NCBI RefSeq assembly: GCF_040412425.1
Contig: NC_089761.1
Span: 19,758,144-19,822,143 of the forward strand
Reading direction: 5' to 3'
From: Macrobrachium rosenbergii
Taxonomy: Eukaryota > Arthropoda > Malacostraca > Decapoda > Palaemonidae
Length of the DNA: 64,000 nucleotides
Below the pieces are notes generated by a model that saw only the letters and a program-made list of their open reading frames with translations, was not told the DNA's origin and made no database searches. Positions 47,259 through 58,176 of the stretch are shown in pieces (position 1 is the stretch's first letter; each line of letters starts with the position of its first letter). Both the position numbers and the translations under genes were made by a program.

Positions 47259-48446
47259 TAGTCTACAACTCGAGTACCTGGGTTTTGAAGGTTGGTATGT
47301 TAGTACCTGTTTTGAAATTGCCCCGTACCCTAGTGTGTGAGTCTTGCATTTGTTAACCTCGTAATTATCAATTTTACAGTGTGTCAAGAAGGTTTATACT
47401 TATTTGATTATGAAAAACTTAATTTAGCATGTATTTTCATTACCATACATTTTCTAAATTTTCAGATTCTGGTGAAATCAAGCCTAAATTCTGCGCAAAA
47501 TAATCTCATGAAAAAACTAAAACTTCCAAGGTTCTCTTGAATGGTCACAGTTTCACGTCAAAACCAAAGGTGGGGTTTTAAGTTTTCTTTCAATTTAACC
47601 AAACCAGACTTTTAATTTTTTTTCATCTCCACCCTTACAGGGGCGGCGCCTCTGTAGGGGTGGAGGTCCTCTCACACAGTTCCGTAGGTCTTATGACCTG
47701 CGGGCAGGTTATGGATGTGTTCAAACAGCCAGCAAACAAACAAATTGAAATAATTTCTTTCAGGTGGTTATTGCGTTAGACCAGCCATTTTATAAGTAAA
47801 CATAACTCGGCCAGGATGCTTTTCTGTTACTAACGTAATGATTGAATTTTATTGAACTTCTGTTTTATTCATTAATTTGCTTGTTTGCTTATATCCTTTT
47901 AACACCCCTAATGTTTTGGTTTTACTTTACCCTCGTTTGATTAAAGTAATTTTTGTTTTAAATATTTTGTTAAATAGTAAATTACTGTCAGTTTAACTTT
48001 CTTTCTTAACCGAAAGATTGTAAACATACCGGTTAATTCAAGTGTACCAGGGGTTAAAGCTTTATCCTAAGTTTTGTAGAATTTTTAAACTTCAAAAATG
48101 TTTTGAGTAAAGATGTTAACGTAACTTTACAGAACTGCGTAATTAAAAACAGCAATTACCGATTCATTTTAGTCAAGTAGGAATTGACGGGACCGAAAAA
48201 TTTAGTATAGCCATTTTTATGTTAACTAGTCCTTCACCGGTAAAGTTAACCAATTCAACCCCGAGGAAAGTAGACTTTGGCAACAAATCTAATACGGGAG
48301 CCAAAAGTCTATGTTAATCCATATTAGAAGGTCGAGTGTAAGTTCCCTAGTCTTAAAAGCTGTGTAAACAATCTTATCAGCAAAGGATATTTTTGATCCT
48401 AATGCAAATTATTCAAAGATAGCTGCCAAAGCCCTATTAAGTTAAG
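47259..48446. other. Unassigned sequence with one hairpin
   Basis: Holds an inverted pair CTCCACCCTTACAG (47627-47640) and CTGTAGGGGTGGAG (47652-47665), 13 of 14 paired, with an 11-nt GC-rich loop. Otherwise nothing recognised. Confidence 0.5.
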
Positions 48447-48716
48447 TATATCTTAGTTTAACTCAAGACCACTGAGCTGATTAGCAGCTCACCTAGGGCT
48501 GGCCTGAAGATTGATTTATTTACGTGGCTAAGAACCAGTTGGTTACCTAGAAACGGGGACCTACAGCTTATTTGTGGAATCCGAACCACATTATGACGAG
48601 AAATGAATTTCTATCACCAGAAATAAATTCCTCTAATTCTTCACTGGCCAGTTGGGGAATCGAACGCTGGGCCAACAGCGTGCTAGCCGAGAATTCTACC
48701 CAGCCCTCCAATGAGG
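48447..48716 (-). repeat. tRNA-headed SINE (family B), copy 2
   Basis: Minus-strand copy of the family at 8.3 kb. It has the same 3' end (AAACTAAGATATACT as reverse complement), the same body and a better B box (GCGTTCGATTCCCC, 48654-48667). A TSD was not resolved with certainty (CCCTATT occurs on both sides). Confidence 0.88.
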
Positions 48717-49172
48717 AACTGTAAATCCCTATTTCTCTGCAGTAATTCATTGTATTTATAAAAGTGCATTTGATTGCAAGTTACTCCTTGACTCATCGAC
48801 GTATTTAAAGGAAGTAGTCTCATTACTCATATCCATTCGTCAAATATGGATGCCATAAATCGGGATATGCCTTAGCTGTTCTGATGGGGTTTTAGCTTCT
48901 TGTCATTAGTGCTACAGCAGAGAAGCTTTAGTCGGGTGAATCAGCCTTATCAGTTAGGGTACACCAGTGAGTGGAATTTGTTTATCTCAATAGGAATTTA
49001 TTTAAAGTAACATTACGGCATTGCAATGCAGTTAAATAGACAGAAGGAAGCTGTTTCACTTATCATAATCAGTGTTCATTTAACGAACCTTCAGTTTCTG
49101 TGTATAATAAATCTTTGCAGTCGGATTTTTAAGCAATATTGATTGTGGTGTTTCATCTATAACTTTCAGCAG
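48717..49172. other. Unassigned sequence
   Basis: Nothing recognised. Confidence 0.5.
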
Positions 49173-49188
49173 ATCTGTATGATATTCA

Positions 49189-49474
49189 CTTTGTAGGGGG
49201 GTAGTGCCGTCAGGGCATCTCACACGGTGCACTGTAGGCATTACTTTAGGTTCTTTGCAGCGTCCCTGTCATTCATTTTACTGTACTTCCATTCATATTC
49301 TGTCTTCCATCTTACTTTCCATCCTCTTCCAGCAATTGTTTCATAGTGCAACTGCGAGGTTTTCCTCCTGTTACACCTTTTAAACCTCTTACTCTCAATT
49401 TTCCTTCCAGCGCTGAATGACCTCATAGGTCCCGGTGATTGGCCTTCGGCCTAAAGTGTGTATTCTATCTATGC
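49189..49474 (+). repeat. SINE-like family A, copy 7, with 16-bp TSD
   Basis: Bracketed by ATCTGTATGATATTCA (49173-49188) and ATCTGTACGAGATTCA (49475-49490), two mismatches. Full length with GTGCAC-type hairpin remnant. The 61-codon minus-strand frame inside it recurs in other copies. Confidence 0.92.
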
Positions 49475-49785
49475 ATCTGTACGAGATTCATCTTGTATTT
49501 TATCGGGGAGTTCGTTTGCTGGTGCGCAACACATCATGATGCTCATATAGCTCTATTTTGATTTAAAACCTGCATAAAGTATTTTGCTGACTGCTCTCCA
49601 GGCATTCAGTTCTTGTTCTGCACTCGATGCATTTATTAAATTTCCTTGGTCAAAGGCTTTGACGTGGATTCTTCATAAATAAAATGAATTTCATGGGATT
49701 TAACTCAGGTTTTACTCCTTGTTTATGAACGAATTTTAAAGCTGCCAGTAAATAAGAAGCACATTTCTTGCCGTTACCTTTTTAG

Positions 49786-50163
49786 TTTTCTGTAAAAGAA
49801 AACTATTGTGCCGGCTTTGTCCGTCCGCACTTTTTCTGTCCTCCCTCAGATCTTAAAAACTACTGAGGCTAGAGGGCTGCAAATTGGTATGTTGATCATC
49901 CACCCTCCAATCGTCAAACACACCAAATTGTAGCCCTCTAGCCTCAGTAGTTTTTATTTTATTTAAGGTTAAATTTAGCCATAACCGTGCTTCTGGCAAT
50001 GATATAGGATAGGCCACCACCGGGCCGTGGTTAAAGTTTCATGGGCCGCGGTTCATACAGCATTATACCGAGACCACCCAAAGACAAATCTATTTTCGGT
50101 GGCCTTGATTATACGCTGTAGCGCTGTACAGAAGATACGTCGGTGCATTTTTTACTTGTTTTT
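49786..50163. repeat. Dispersed repeat family E, copy 2
   Basis: Same start and body as the copy at 7.5 kb, including the inverted pair around GAGGCTAGAGGGCTGCAA, here with longer stems (ACTACTGAGG... mirrored by ...CCTCAGTAGT). It has an extra internal segment (GAGACCACCCAAAGACAAAT...) absent from copy 1. The 3' hairpin is degraded. Confidence 0.85.
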
Positions 50164-50614
50164 TCATATCTTCTCTCTTGGAGTACTATATTCAAATTTA
50201 TGAAAATAGAATACTGATACTAATTATGAGTTTATGACGTCATAGTCTGCTGCGTTAGATTGAAAATGGATTTTAGGTTGGAGCCAGAAAAGTAGAGGAA
50301 TCAAGACTTTAAAGCCAAGCCGTAAGAAACTCTATGGGTTGAGCACACCATGATTAAACCGAACTGCTACTACTACTATTAGTTGTTTCAGTGCTTGCCA
50401 TATTTATTTTAGGCAACGTTCAGCAAAGAAATAGTCTCTTTGCTGCTAAATTAATGATATCGACAAATACTTATTGCCCAATTTTTCCATTAGATGCTTA
50501 ATTACTGCAAAATACCTGAATGAATAGGCGTCTTATTGCATCAATTGAAAATTGACTTCTCTGCTGGACACAACGAAGTTTGAACCTAACGATAACGTCA
50601 TCACCACTAGTCCT

Positions 50615-50618
<4 letters not shown>
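50164..50618. other. Unassigned sequence
   Basis: Nothing recognised. Confidence 0.5.

Positions 50619-50682
<64 letters not shown>
50619..50682. repeat. (GA)n microsatellite
   Basis: Uninterrupted GA array. Confidence 0.98.
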
Positions 50683-50684
<2 letters not shown>

Positions 50685-51313
50685 GAGCTTCTTAGCAAAC
50701 TAAATTTTCCTAGTGAGGGATTGTTCACAGTCCATGTTAATCATACGCTTGGCAGAGGAGTGACACATTATCCAAGTCACGTAAAACGTAGCAGCAGTAA
50801 TCAGTAAATTAATCGGATATTAGGCTGCAGTAACCACGATCCATACCCTTCTACGGCTACAACGGTAAATGGGAAAATGTGAATGTGAAACCGTGCGTCC
50901 AAATGAAGAAATGTGAAAGGCGCATTCATTCAGTCAAGTCATCGAAATGTGAAGAGTTTGTTAATGAGCTGATTGAAAGAAAGACGCCCGAAGATCTTGA
51001 TGTTTGTAAGAAAAAAAAAAGCAATTAACGGGGCGAGGAAAAAATAAAAGAAATGAACAACACTCAATACATATACCTTCTTCGACAGCCTCCGTTAGTG
51101 ACTAATTCATGAAGCAAATACTAAAACGAGACGGCGGCAATTAATGACAGCATTAAGTTGCTGGCGGAGGAATTACTCAGTTCCTTAATTGTAACATGGC
51201 TATCGTTATTGTTTTGGCTGCAGGTTTAGCCCGTAGACTACTCTGTCGCCACAGTGAGTTTTATTAGATATAGTGCGATAAAACATTTAAGATTAAGCAC
51301 TATTTATATACAG
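50683..51313. other. Unassigned sequence
   Basis: Nothing recognised. Confidence 0.5.
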
Positions 51314-51398
51314 TATATATATATATATATATATATGTATATAAGTAATATTTTTCTTGTATTTATACACGCACATTATATATAATATATATATATAT

Positions 51399-51445
<47 letters not shown>

Positions 51446-51456
51446 CTCTCTCTCTA

Positions 51457-51512
<56 letters not shown>

Positions 51513-51525
51513 ATATATATATACT
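51314..51525. repeat. (AT)n/(CT)n/(AT)n compound microsatellite
   Basis: AT array, short spacer, CT array with TATAT insertions, then AT array. Confidence 0.97.
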
Positions 51526-51805
51526 CTGAGAAACATGCTAAGCATGTGACACTGGCTTTACTCAGCTTATGGGAATGAAGAATTTCTTAAATAATGCCAT
51601 GAGTATCTACTTCAGTATTATCATGTATTATTGAATTTAACACGTAAAACCCATGTACACCACAACTGTTACCTAATACATTAAAACTATCAGGGCATAG
51701 GCCCTATGCCCAGCATATTAGTACCAGTGCGTTAGAATGTGGAGCTTCAGCCTAGCTGAGGGGTATACATTTTTATTCTTCCGGTCCCTTGCATTCTGAT
51801 GCTTT
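51526..51805. other. Unassigned sequence
   Basis: Nothing recognised. Confidence 0.4.
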
Positions 51806-51817
51806 CACTAGAAGTTA

Positions 51818-52109
51818 GACTCTGTAGGGGGGTGGTGCCGTCAGTGCACCTCATGCGGTGCACTGTAGGCATCGGCCCCTAGCTGCAACCTCTTTCGTTC
51901 TCTTTGCTGTACCTCCATTCATATTCTCTCTCTTCCATCTTACTATCCACCCTCTCCTGACGCTTGTTTCATAGTGCAACTGCAAGGTTTTCATCCTGTT
52001 ACACCTCTCAAGCCTTTCTACTCTCAATTTTCCTTTCAGCGCTGAATGACCTCTTAGGTCCCAGTGCTTGGCCTTTGGCCTAAATACTATATTCCATTCC
52101 ATTCCATTC
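51818..52109 (+). repeat. SINE-like family A, copy 8, with 12-bp TSD and (ATTCC)n tail
   Basis: Bracketed by CACTAGAAGTTA (51806-51817) and CACTAGGAGTTA (52110-52121), one mismatch. The tail is four ATTCC pentamers directly before the right TSD, which fixes the element polarity. Part of the body (the CTTTGCAGCG region) is deleted. Confidence 0.95.
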
Positions 52110-52121
52110 CACTAGGAGTTA

Positions 52122-52428
52122 AAGGACTATTGTAGTGTTGAGGCTTGTAAATAAGTTAAATGTTCTTCAGGGTCAGAGGAAAGCCTGTTGTTGATGTTTA
52201 AAACACGCGTGATACTAAACTGTCTAGGACTGCACGAAACTTGTAAACTTGCACAATTGATTGTCACTGAACTCAAAAAGTGCAGCCACAGAAATGACTT
52301 TTTCTGCTTTGGAAAAAATCCAAACCTGCTGTAGTCTTAAGAACACAAGGGCAGGAAACTGTCATCCTTTTCTCACGATGAAATGGCAGAGAAGTTTATT
52401 GGAAAAGTTGGAGGGCAGAATTAAGTAA
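52122..52428. other. Unassigned sequence
   Basis: Nothing recognised. Confidence 0.4.
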
Positions 52429-52440
52429 TAACTGAAATCC

Positions 52441-52747
52441 CCCGTAGGGGGTTAGTGCCGTCAGCGCGCCTCGTGCGGTGCACTGTAGGTATTACTGAAG
52501 GTTCTTTGCAGCGTGCCTTCGGCCCCTAGCTGCAACCCCTTTTGTTTCTTTTACTGTACCTCCTCTCATATTCTCTTTCTTCCATCTTATTTTCCACCCT
52601 CTCCTTACAATTGAGTCATAGTGCAACTGAGAGGTTTTCCTCCTATTACACATTTCAAACTTTTTACTGTCAATTTCCGTTTCAGCTCTGAATGACCTCA
52701 TAGGTCCCAGTGCTTGGCCTTTGGCCTAAATTCTATATTCAATTCTA
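52441..52747 (+). repeat. SINE-like family A, copy 9, with perfect 12-bp TSD
   Basis: Bracketed by identical TAACTGAAATCC at 52429-52440 and 52748-52759. Full length, tail ATTCTATATTCAATTCTA. Perfect TSD suggests this is among the youngest copies here. Confidence 0.96.
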
Positions 52748-53020
52748 TAACTGAAATCCTGAAAAGGGAAAGACAAAAGAGGAAGATATCACAGAGCAAG
52801 AGAAAGTTAAGTTCTGTGCACTTTCATATACCGGTAGTAGGAAAATTGCGTATTTAAGGGCAGTATACTACTAAAATATTCATTTTTTATTGATTTATTT
52901 CACGTTTTCTTATATCTTAACTGTGTAGGACATTTACAATTAAGAGAATAGGCGGTAAGCTAAGATAATAAATAGACATTATCAACAACAGAGAATGTCA
53001 TGTATATATATTATATCTAT

Positions 53021-53022
53021 AT

Positions 53023-53094
<72 letters not shown>

Positions 53095-53119
53095 GATGTC
53101 ATGTGTATATATATTATAT

Positions 53120-53205
<86 letters not shown>

Positions 53206-53250
53206 ATATATATATACTGTGTGTGTATGAGAGAGAGAGAGAGAGAGAGA
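53021..53250. repeat. (AT)n double array ending in (GT)n/(GA)n
   Basis: Two long AT arrays separated by GAGGATGTCATGTGT, closing with GTGTGT and a GA array. Confidence 0.98.
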
Positions 53251-54072
53251 GATCTATTAAAAATGTTGATTATTGATATCTAAACCAGTTTCCACGATAT
53301 TTGATTTAATAATGCCACATCATATGATGACACTTGTATCATCGGTAACACTGCGAATTCCTCAAGAACGACGGCACCATTTGCTTATTTTCAAAGCGGT
53401 TTCTTTCCTTTTTAAGTTTTCCTCACAGGCGCATGTAGAATTCTTAACCTTTTAAACTCCTGGGATCGCCAGTTGCTAAACCAACGTGGAAACCTGATCC
53501 TCAGTGCATGAGGAAATTAATTGTTATGGGCATCTCGTGCTATCTCGCAACATCTCGAGGGTCGCGGGACTAAGTCGAACCGCAAATTTCGCGCCAATTC
53601 ACCCGGGTTTTCTCCCCCATTAAATTTAGACATCACATCCCAGTATCGTGGGAGACGGTCATCTTAAAAGCGATTATACTCAGAAAAGCCATAAAATTGC
53701 ACAAAAGGCTTTTGATCTTAAGAACTGCCGTAAGGGAGAACTGGAAGTCGTGTACACGACAATAACATGAGTCCTGACGAACTTGCTCTCATGCCTCTTC
53801 AATAACAAAGAAAGGTTTTACGAGCAAGAAATTCACTCGCGAATCTTTTCAGTCTGGTAAGGGTGAGCTCATTCATAAACGACGTGTATGTGTGTATAGT
53901 ATGCACGCAAGCACAGCGCTTCGAGATTTTTATGTATTTTTTTTTGGGGGGGGGAGGTTAGTTAGGTCTATCGCTTTCCACGAGGAATAAGTTCTAACGA
54001 TTATTCCTTTTCTTGTTCTTTCGAGTTTTTGGGTATGTAAGGTCTTTTGACTGCATTGCCCATGTCTATATA
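53251..54072. other. Unassigned sequence
   Basis: Contains TTTCGCGCCAA (about 53588), an E2F-consensus-like word, and GC-richer sequence around 53540-53680. No gene is supported. Confidence 0.4.
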
Positions 54073-54339
<267 letters not shown>

Positions 54340-54616
54340 AACATCGTAATCGCCTCCAACTCTGTGAATTTCCCCCCACTCGTGTCTATCCTGTCCTTTG
54401 TCTTTCACAAACCTCCACTCATTTTCAGCCTCCCGCCTACTAGGTCTCATCCAAGTGGGTCTGCTTCTTCCATCTAATGCCCTTAGGAGACCAATAACAC
54501 TGGTAATTACTGTCCTTCCAGGCGATGGTACAGAGGATATGTCTAGGCCATCTCCCATCATCATTATCTCATCCACACACGGAACTAATGTAATTTCCTA
54601 TTTTATTATCATTTTT

Positions 54617-54708
54617 AACTCTATCCTGTCTTCTGATTCTATACTCATCTTGAATCCTGTCTTCTTTTAACTCTATCCTGTCTTCTGATTCTATACTCAT
54701 CTTGAATC
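54617..54708. repeat. Two-copy tandem duplication, 52-bp period
   Basis: AACTCTATCCTGTCTTCTGA...CTCATCTTGAATC occurs twice in a row with no differences over about 40 bp, implying a recent duplication. Confidence 0.95.
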
Positions 54709-54923
54709 GACAAGATCTTTAAGGTACAGTTTCATTGTCCTACCATGATTCATGGAAGTAAAACAAAACCGATCGAACTAGACTTCAATGTAATCTTACT
54801 TTCGTATGCAGTTTCAGTGTATGTGACTTCCAGATCTCACTCAGTCAGTCCCCTGCTTGATTTTTTGGTTTAGTCTTTCATTAAATTCGAACTCAAGAGA
54901 ACCTGTATTAGATATCTTTGCTC

Positions 54924-55109
54924 GGATCTTTCCTAGATAGTGACCCCCAACAAAGTTCGGGGGTCGTTATCTAGGACTAATATTCCTTTGGGGTCATTAT
55001 CTTTATGATATTTACTGTCTTTTGTTTATGTTTTTACTGTAATCCCCAACGGGCATGTACTAAACACGCCGGGTTAAACCCTTGGGGGGTCACTGTCTAG
55101 GAAAGATCC
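54924..55109. mobile_element. MITE with GGATCTTTCCTAG TIRs and 8-bp TSD, nested in RT relic
   Basis: Ends GGATCTTTCCTAGATAGTGA and (inverted) GGATCTTTCCTAGACAGTGA match for about 27 bp with few differences. Flanks are CTTTGCTC (54916-54923) and CTTTGTTC (55110-55117), one mismatch. Interior words TTTAGTACATGCCCGTTGGG and ACAGTAAATATCATAAAGAT (both on the minus strand) are shared with the 18.7-kb element. Removing it restores continuity of the RT relic. Confidence 0.9.
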
Positions 55110-55284
55110 CTTTGTTCCCTAATATTTGAAAGGTTCGACCTCATTATTCCCACCTCGTGTTATTTTATCTCTTTGTGCAGACTCTGTCGTCATTACTTCT
55201 GTTTTTCTTAGGTTTATCTTGAGTCTTGCCTCTTTTGATTTACGATGCAATTTGGTAAGAACACAATATATATGTAATATATAA

Positions 55285-55287
<3 letters not shown>

Positions 55288-55383
<96 letters not shown>

Positions 55384-55398
55384 ATATATAATATATAT
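55288..55398. repeat. (AT)n microsatellite
   Basis: AT array abutting the 3' end of the left Penelope-like copy. Confidence 0.98.
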
Positions 55399-55407
55399 AT
55401 AGAATAT

Positions 55408-56176
55408 ACAAGGCCCATAAAACACTATTTAAACGTTGAAACCATATATTTAGGGCACTAGCTTCTGTGCCCCTGTTCACTGGTAGAATATGACAGGTGG
55501 AAAGTTACAATGGTATATACAAAAAACAGGTGGGCCTAGGGCCTCCGATGTTATGGAGGTGGCGTTTCTTAAGGGAGGAGAATGGCCAAATTCCTAGTGG
55601 TTTTTGTCCTCATTAGCTTCCGTTTGGCGATGGATCTGGTTGCGTTTCCTGGGTCATCTTCTTCATGAGGGGGTTTGAGGATTAGGTGTCGATGTCATCC
55701 GATTTCCAATGTCCTCTGACAGGTTCATATTGTTGGTTTGATTGATGATATGCAGATTCCAGCATCCTTCTTTGGTACGGACAGCTACTTTTGAAAACCA
55801 ACTCCGCCCACCAGTTAATGACCATGCCCTCTGTATTTCTGATATGTAGGAAAATTCGAACTCTCCAAAGCGTAACATGCTGATCTTTTTGTGCTCTGTT
55901 ATTCTTTGTGAGAGCGATCTACCTGTCTCGCCTGCGTAGATGTCCTGACAATTACTACAGGCTTCTTCCCTTTGGTTATTTAAGTATCGTTATCTAGCGA
56001 ACTCGATGGATTTGGGATAATGGAAAATGAAAGGATTGGGCCTGAGTTGCCTTTCGGAGGCCTTTTGATGTTTTCATTGTAATGAAGCTTTATATTTGTT
56101 GTTGAAATCTATTTGTCTGTTGTGAGTGGGACCTTTATAGTATATTTTATTCGCTTTGTTAATAGCCCTCTCGATA
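55408..56176 (-). pseudogene. Penelope-like element, 5'-truncated copy with GIY-YIG endonuclease remnant (left)
   Basis: The minus strand reads INKANKIYYKGPTHNRQIDF (linker after RT), then CSNCQDIYAGETGRSLTKRI (cysteine pair plus the G-E-T-G-R-S-L signature of the Penelope GIY-YIG domain, about 55900-55970), then NQTNNMNLSEDIGN and the C-terminus. Frame breaks occur after the signature. It starts abruptly at 56176 and faces the right-hand copy head to head. The 3' end (GGCCCATAAAACACTATTT as seen on plus) abuts an AT array. Confidence 0.85.
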
Positions 56177-56179
56177 GAA

Positions 56180-57166
56180 AACCCACCTTCCCTGTCTCCT
56201 ACACTCATTTCTTAAGCTACCACGACGTCTCCGTAAAAATCATGGTAGGGTGCAACTTATTCCTCAGAGGACTTAGGATATGTTCAAATGAGTACCTGGA
56301 TAAAGAATTCTAACACGATCCGCCAACACCTAACGCAACTGCTATATCCACCACACATTATCGAGAGGGCTATTAACAAAGCGAATAAAATATACTATAA
56401 AGGTCCCACTCACAACAGACAAATAGATTTCAAATAAACAAAATAAAGCTTCTCCGGGGATGATGAAAACATCCAAAGGCCTCCGAGCAACCAGGCCCAA
56501 TAATCCTTTCATTTTCCATTATCCCAAATCCATCGTGGAGTTCGGCCATAACGCATGCTTAAATAACAAAAGGAAGAAGCCGGAGTTTACAAGATACCGT
56601 AGTAATTGGTTGTGACATCACGAGGCGAGACAGGTAGATCGCCTTGCAAAGAATAACAGAGCACAAAAGATCAGTACGTTATGCTTCGGAGAGTTCGGGA
56701 ATTTTCCTACATATCAGAAATACAGGGCATGTCATTAACTGGAATGGGGCGGAGTTGGTTTTCAAAAGTAGCTGTCCGTACAAAAGAAGGATGCTGGAAT
56801 CTGCTATCATCAATCAAACCAACAATATGAACCTGTCAGGGAGGACATTGAAATCGGATGACATCGACACCTTAATCCTCAAACCCTCATGAAGAAGATG
56901 ACCCAGGAAACGCGACCGCCAGATCCATTGCCAAACAGAGCTTAATGAGGCCAAAACCACTAGGGAATTTGGCCATTCTCCTCCTTAAGAAACGCCACCT
57001 CCATAACATCGGAGGCCTAGGCCACACCTTTATGTTTTTGTATATATACATTGTAAACTTCCACCTGTCCATTCTCCTACTAGTGAACAGGGGCACAGAA
57101 GCTTAGTGCCTGAAATATATGGTTTCAACGTTTAAATAGTGTTTTATGGGCCTTTATATTCATATT
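56180..57166 (+). pseudogene. Penelope-like element, 5'-truncated copy with GIY-YIG remnant (right)
   Basis: The plus strand reads KIMVGCNLFLRGLRICSNEY (end of the Penelope RT), then the same linker as the left copy, then TEHKRSVRYASESSGIFLHI and SAIINQTNNMNLSGRT (GIY-YIG domain C-terminal half) in an 82-codon open stretch at 56644-56892. The CxxC/GETGR region (56590-56640) is rearranged. It is about 175 bp longer at the 5' side than the left copy. Arms are clearly diverged by substitutions and indels. The 3' end GTTTTATGGGCC mirrors the left copy. Confidence 0.87.
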
Positions 57167-57192
57167 ACACTGTAGTATTACAGGAAAAGACA

Positions 57193-57194
<2 letters not shown>

Positions 57195-57274
<80 letters not shown>
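57195..57274. repeat. (AT)n microsatellite
   Basis: AT array about 30 bp beyond the 3' end of the right Penelope-like copy, mirroring the array at the left copy. Confidence 0.98.
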
Positions 57275-57277
<3 letters not shown>

Positions 57278-57588
57278 AATGGAATTCTGAACTTCCATCT
57301 TCGTTTAACTTTTGGATTCGTTCTCTACGAAGATTTTTTTTAAACGTGTGGTTTCGATTCTTCGTCTGCGAAAACCTGAGTGATATAACGTCGTAATATT
57401 CATCTAGGAATATCTATCTAGGAAATATTTATCTAGGAATCACAGGATATAGCGAATAAAAAATGTGGAATTTAAGTCTCCTTGAATAAACTTTTAGTTG
57501 ACGGCTTTGAGAATGAGCAGCGTCATGCACTAACCTCCTCACTTTTCGGCCTAGGCTGAACCAGTTGAGAACAGCATCCAGTTCATGT
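57275..57588. other. Unassigned sequence
   Basis: Three short overlapping repeats of ATCTAGGAAT(A) near 57400-57440; otherwise nothing. Confidence 0.4.
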
Positions 57589-57853
57589 TGGCATTACCTA
57601 AGGTTCTTTGCAGCGTGCCTTCGGCCCCTAGCTGCAACCCCTTTCGTTTCTTTTATTGTACCTCCTCCATATTCTCTTTCTTCCATCTTACTTTCCACAC
57701 TCTCCTAACATTTGATTCATAGTGCAACTGCGAGGTTTTCCTCCTGTTACACCTTTCAGACCTTTTATTGTCCATTTCCGTTTCGGCGCTGAATGACCTC
57801 ATAGGTTCCCGTGCTTGGCCTTTGGGCTAAATTCTATATTCAATTCAATTCTA
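57589..57853 (+). repeat. SINE-like family A, copy 10, 5'-truncated
   Basis: Begins within the element (GGCATTACCTAAGG) so lacks the hairpin-bearing first about 45 bp. The tail is ATTCAATTCAATTCTATT. Loosely similar flanks AGTTCATGTTG and AGTTCAGTTTG may be the TSD. 5' truncation is typical of LINE-machinery insertions. Confidence 0.85.
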
Positions 57854-58021
57854 TTCAGTTCAGTTTGATAATTGTAGAATGAGTTTGATAAATCTAAATT
57901 CAGAAGGAGACTCAAGATTATTTACTTGAAATAAATTTGTAATGTCTTCCAGTGCAAGAAGCCAACGTAACTGACTTAAAGATTACGGGTCACTAATCTG
58001 GATGAAGATGTTCGTTGTCGT

Positions 58022-58025
<4 letters not shown>

Positions 58026-58096
<71 letters not shown>

Positions 58097-58126
58097 GGTA
58101 ATATGTAATATATTTTTGTATATATA

Positions 58127-58173
<47 letters not shown>
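58026..58173. repeat. (AT)n microsatellite with central break
   Basis: Two AT arrays around ACGGTAATATGTAATATATT. Confidence 0.98.

Positions 58174-58176
<3 letters not shown>

Larger units (their letters stand above)
54345..55255 (-). pseudogene. Non-LTR retrotransposon RT relic, split by a MITE
   Basis: The minus strand reads LTKLHRKSKEARLKINLRKTE (the G-L-x-I-N-x-x-K-T-E-V-M region of LINE RTs), VEPFKY (followed in the family by L-G), then beyond the insert GTKISNTGSLEFEFNERLN, consistent with the I-x-x-R-I-x-x-A segment. Near the 3' end it reads [10 protein letters not shown] (the D-R-x-x-W-R-type C-terminal motif). One-base shifts and stops interrupt it. The 52-bp direct duplication at 54617-54708 lies within it. 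Confidence 0.72.

Noticed and set aside
55408..57166. Assembly palindrome artefact at the Penelope-like pair
   Set aside because: Arms differ by many substitutions and indels and by about 175 bp of extent, which a read-through or folded-read artefact would not produce.
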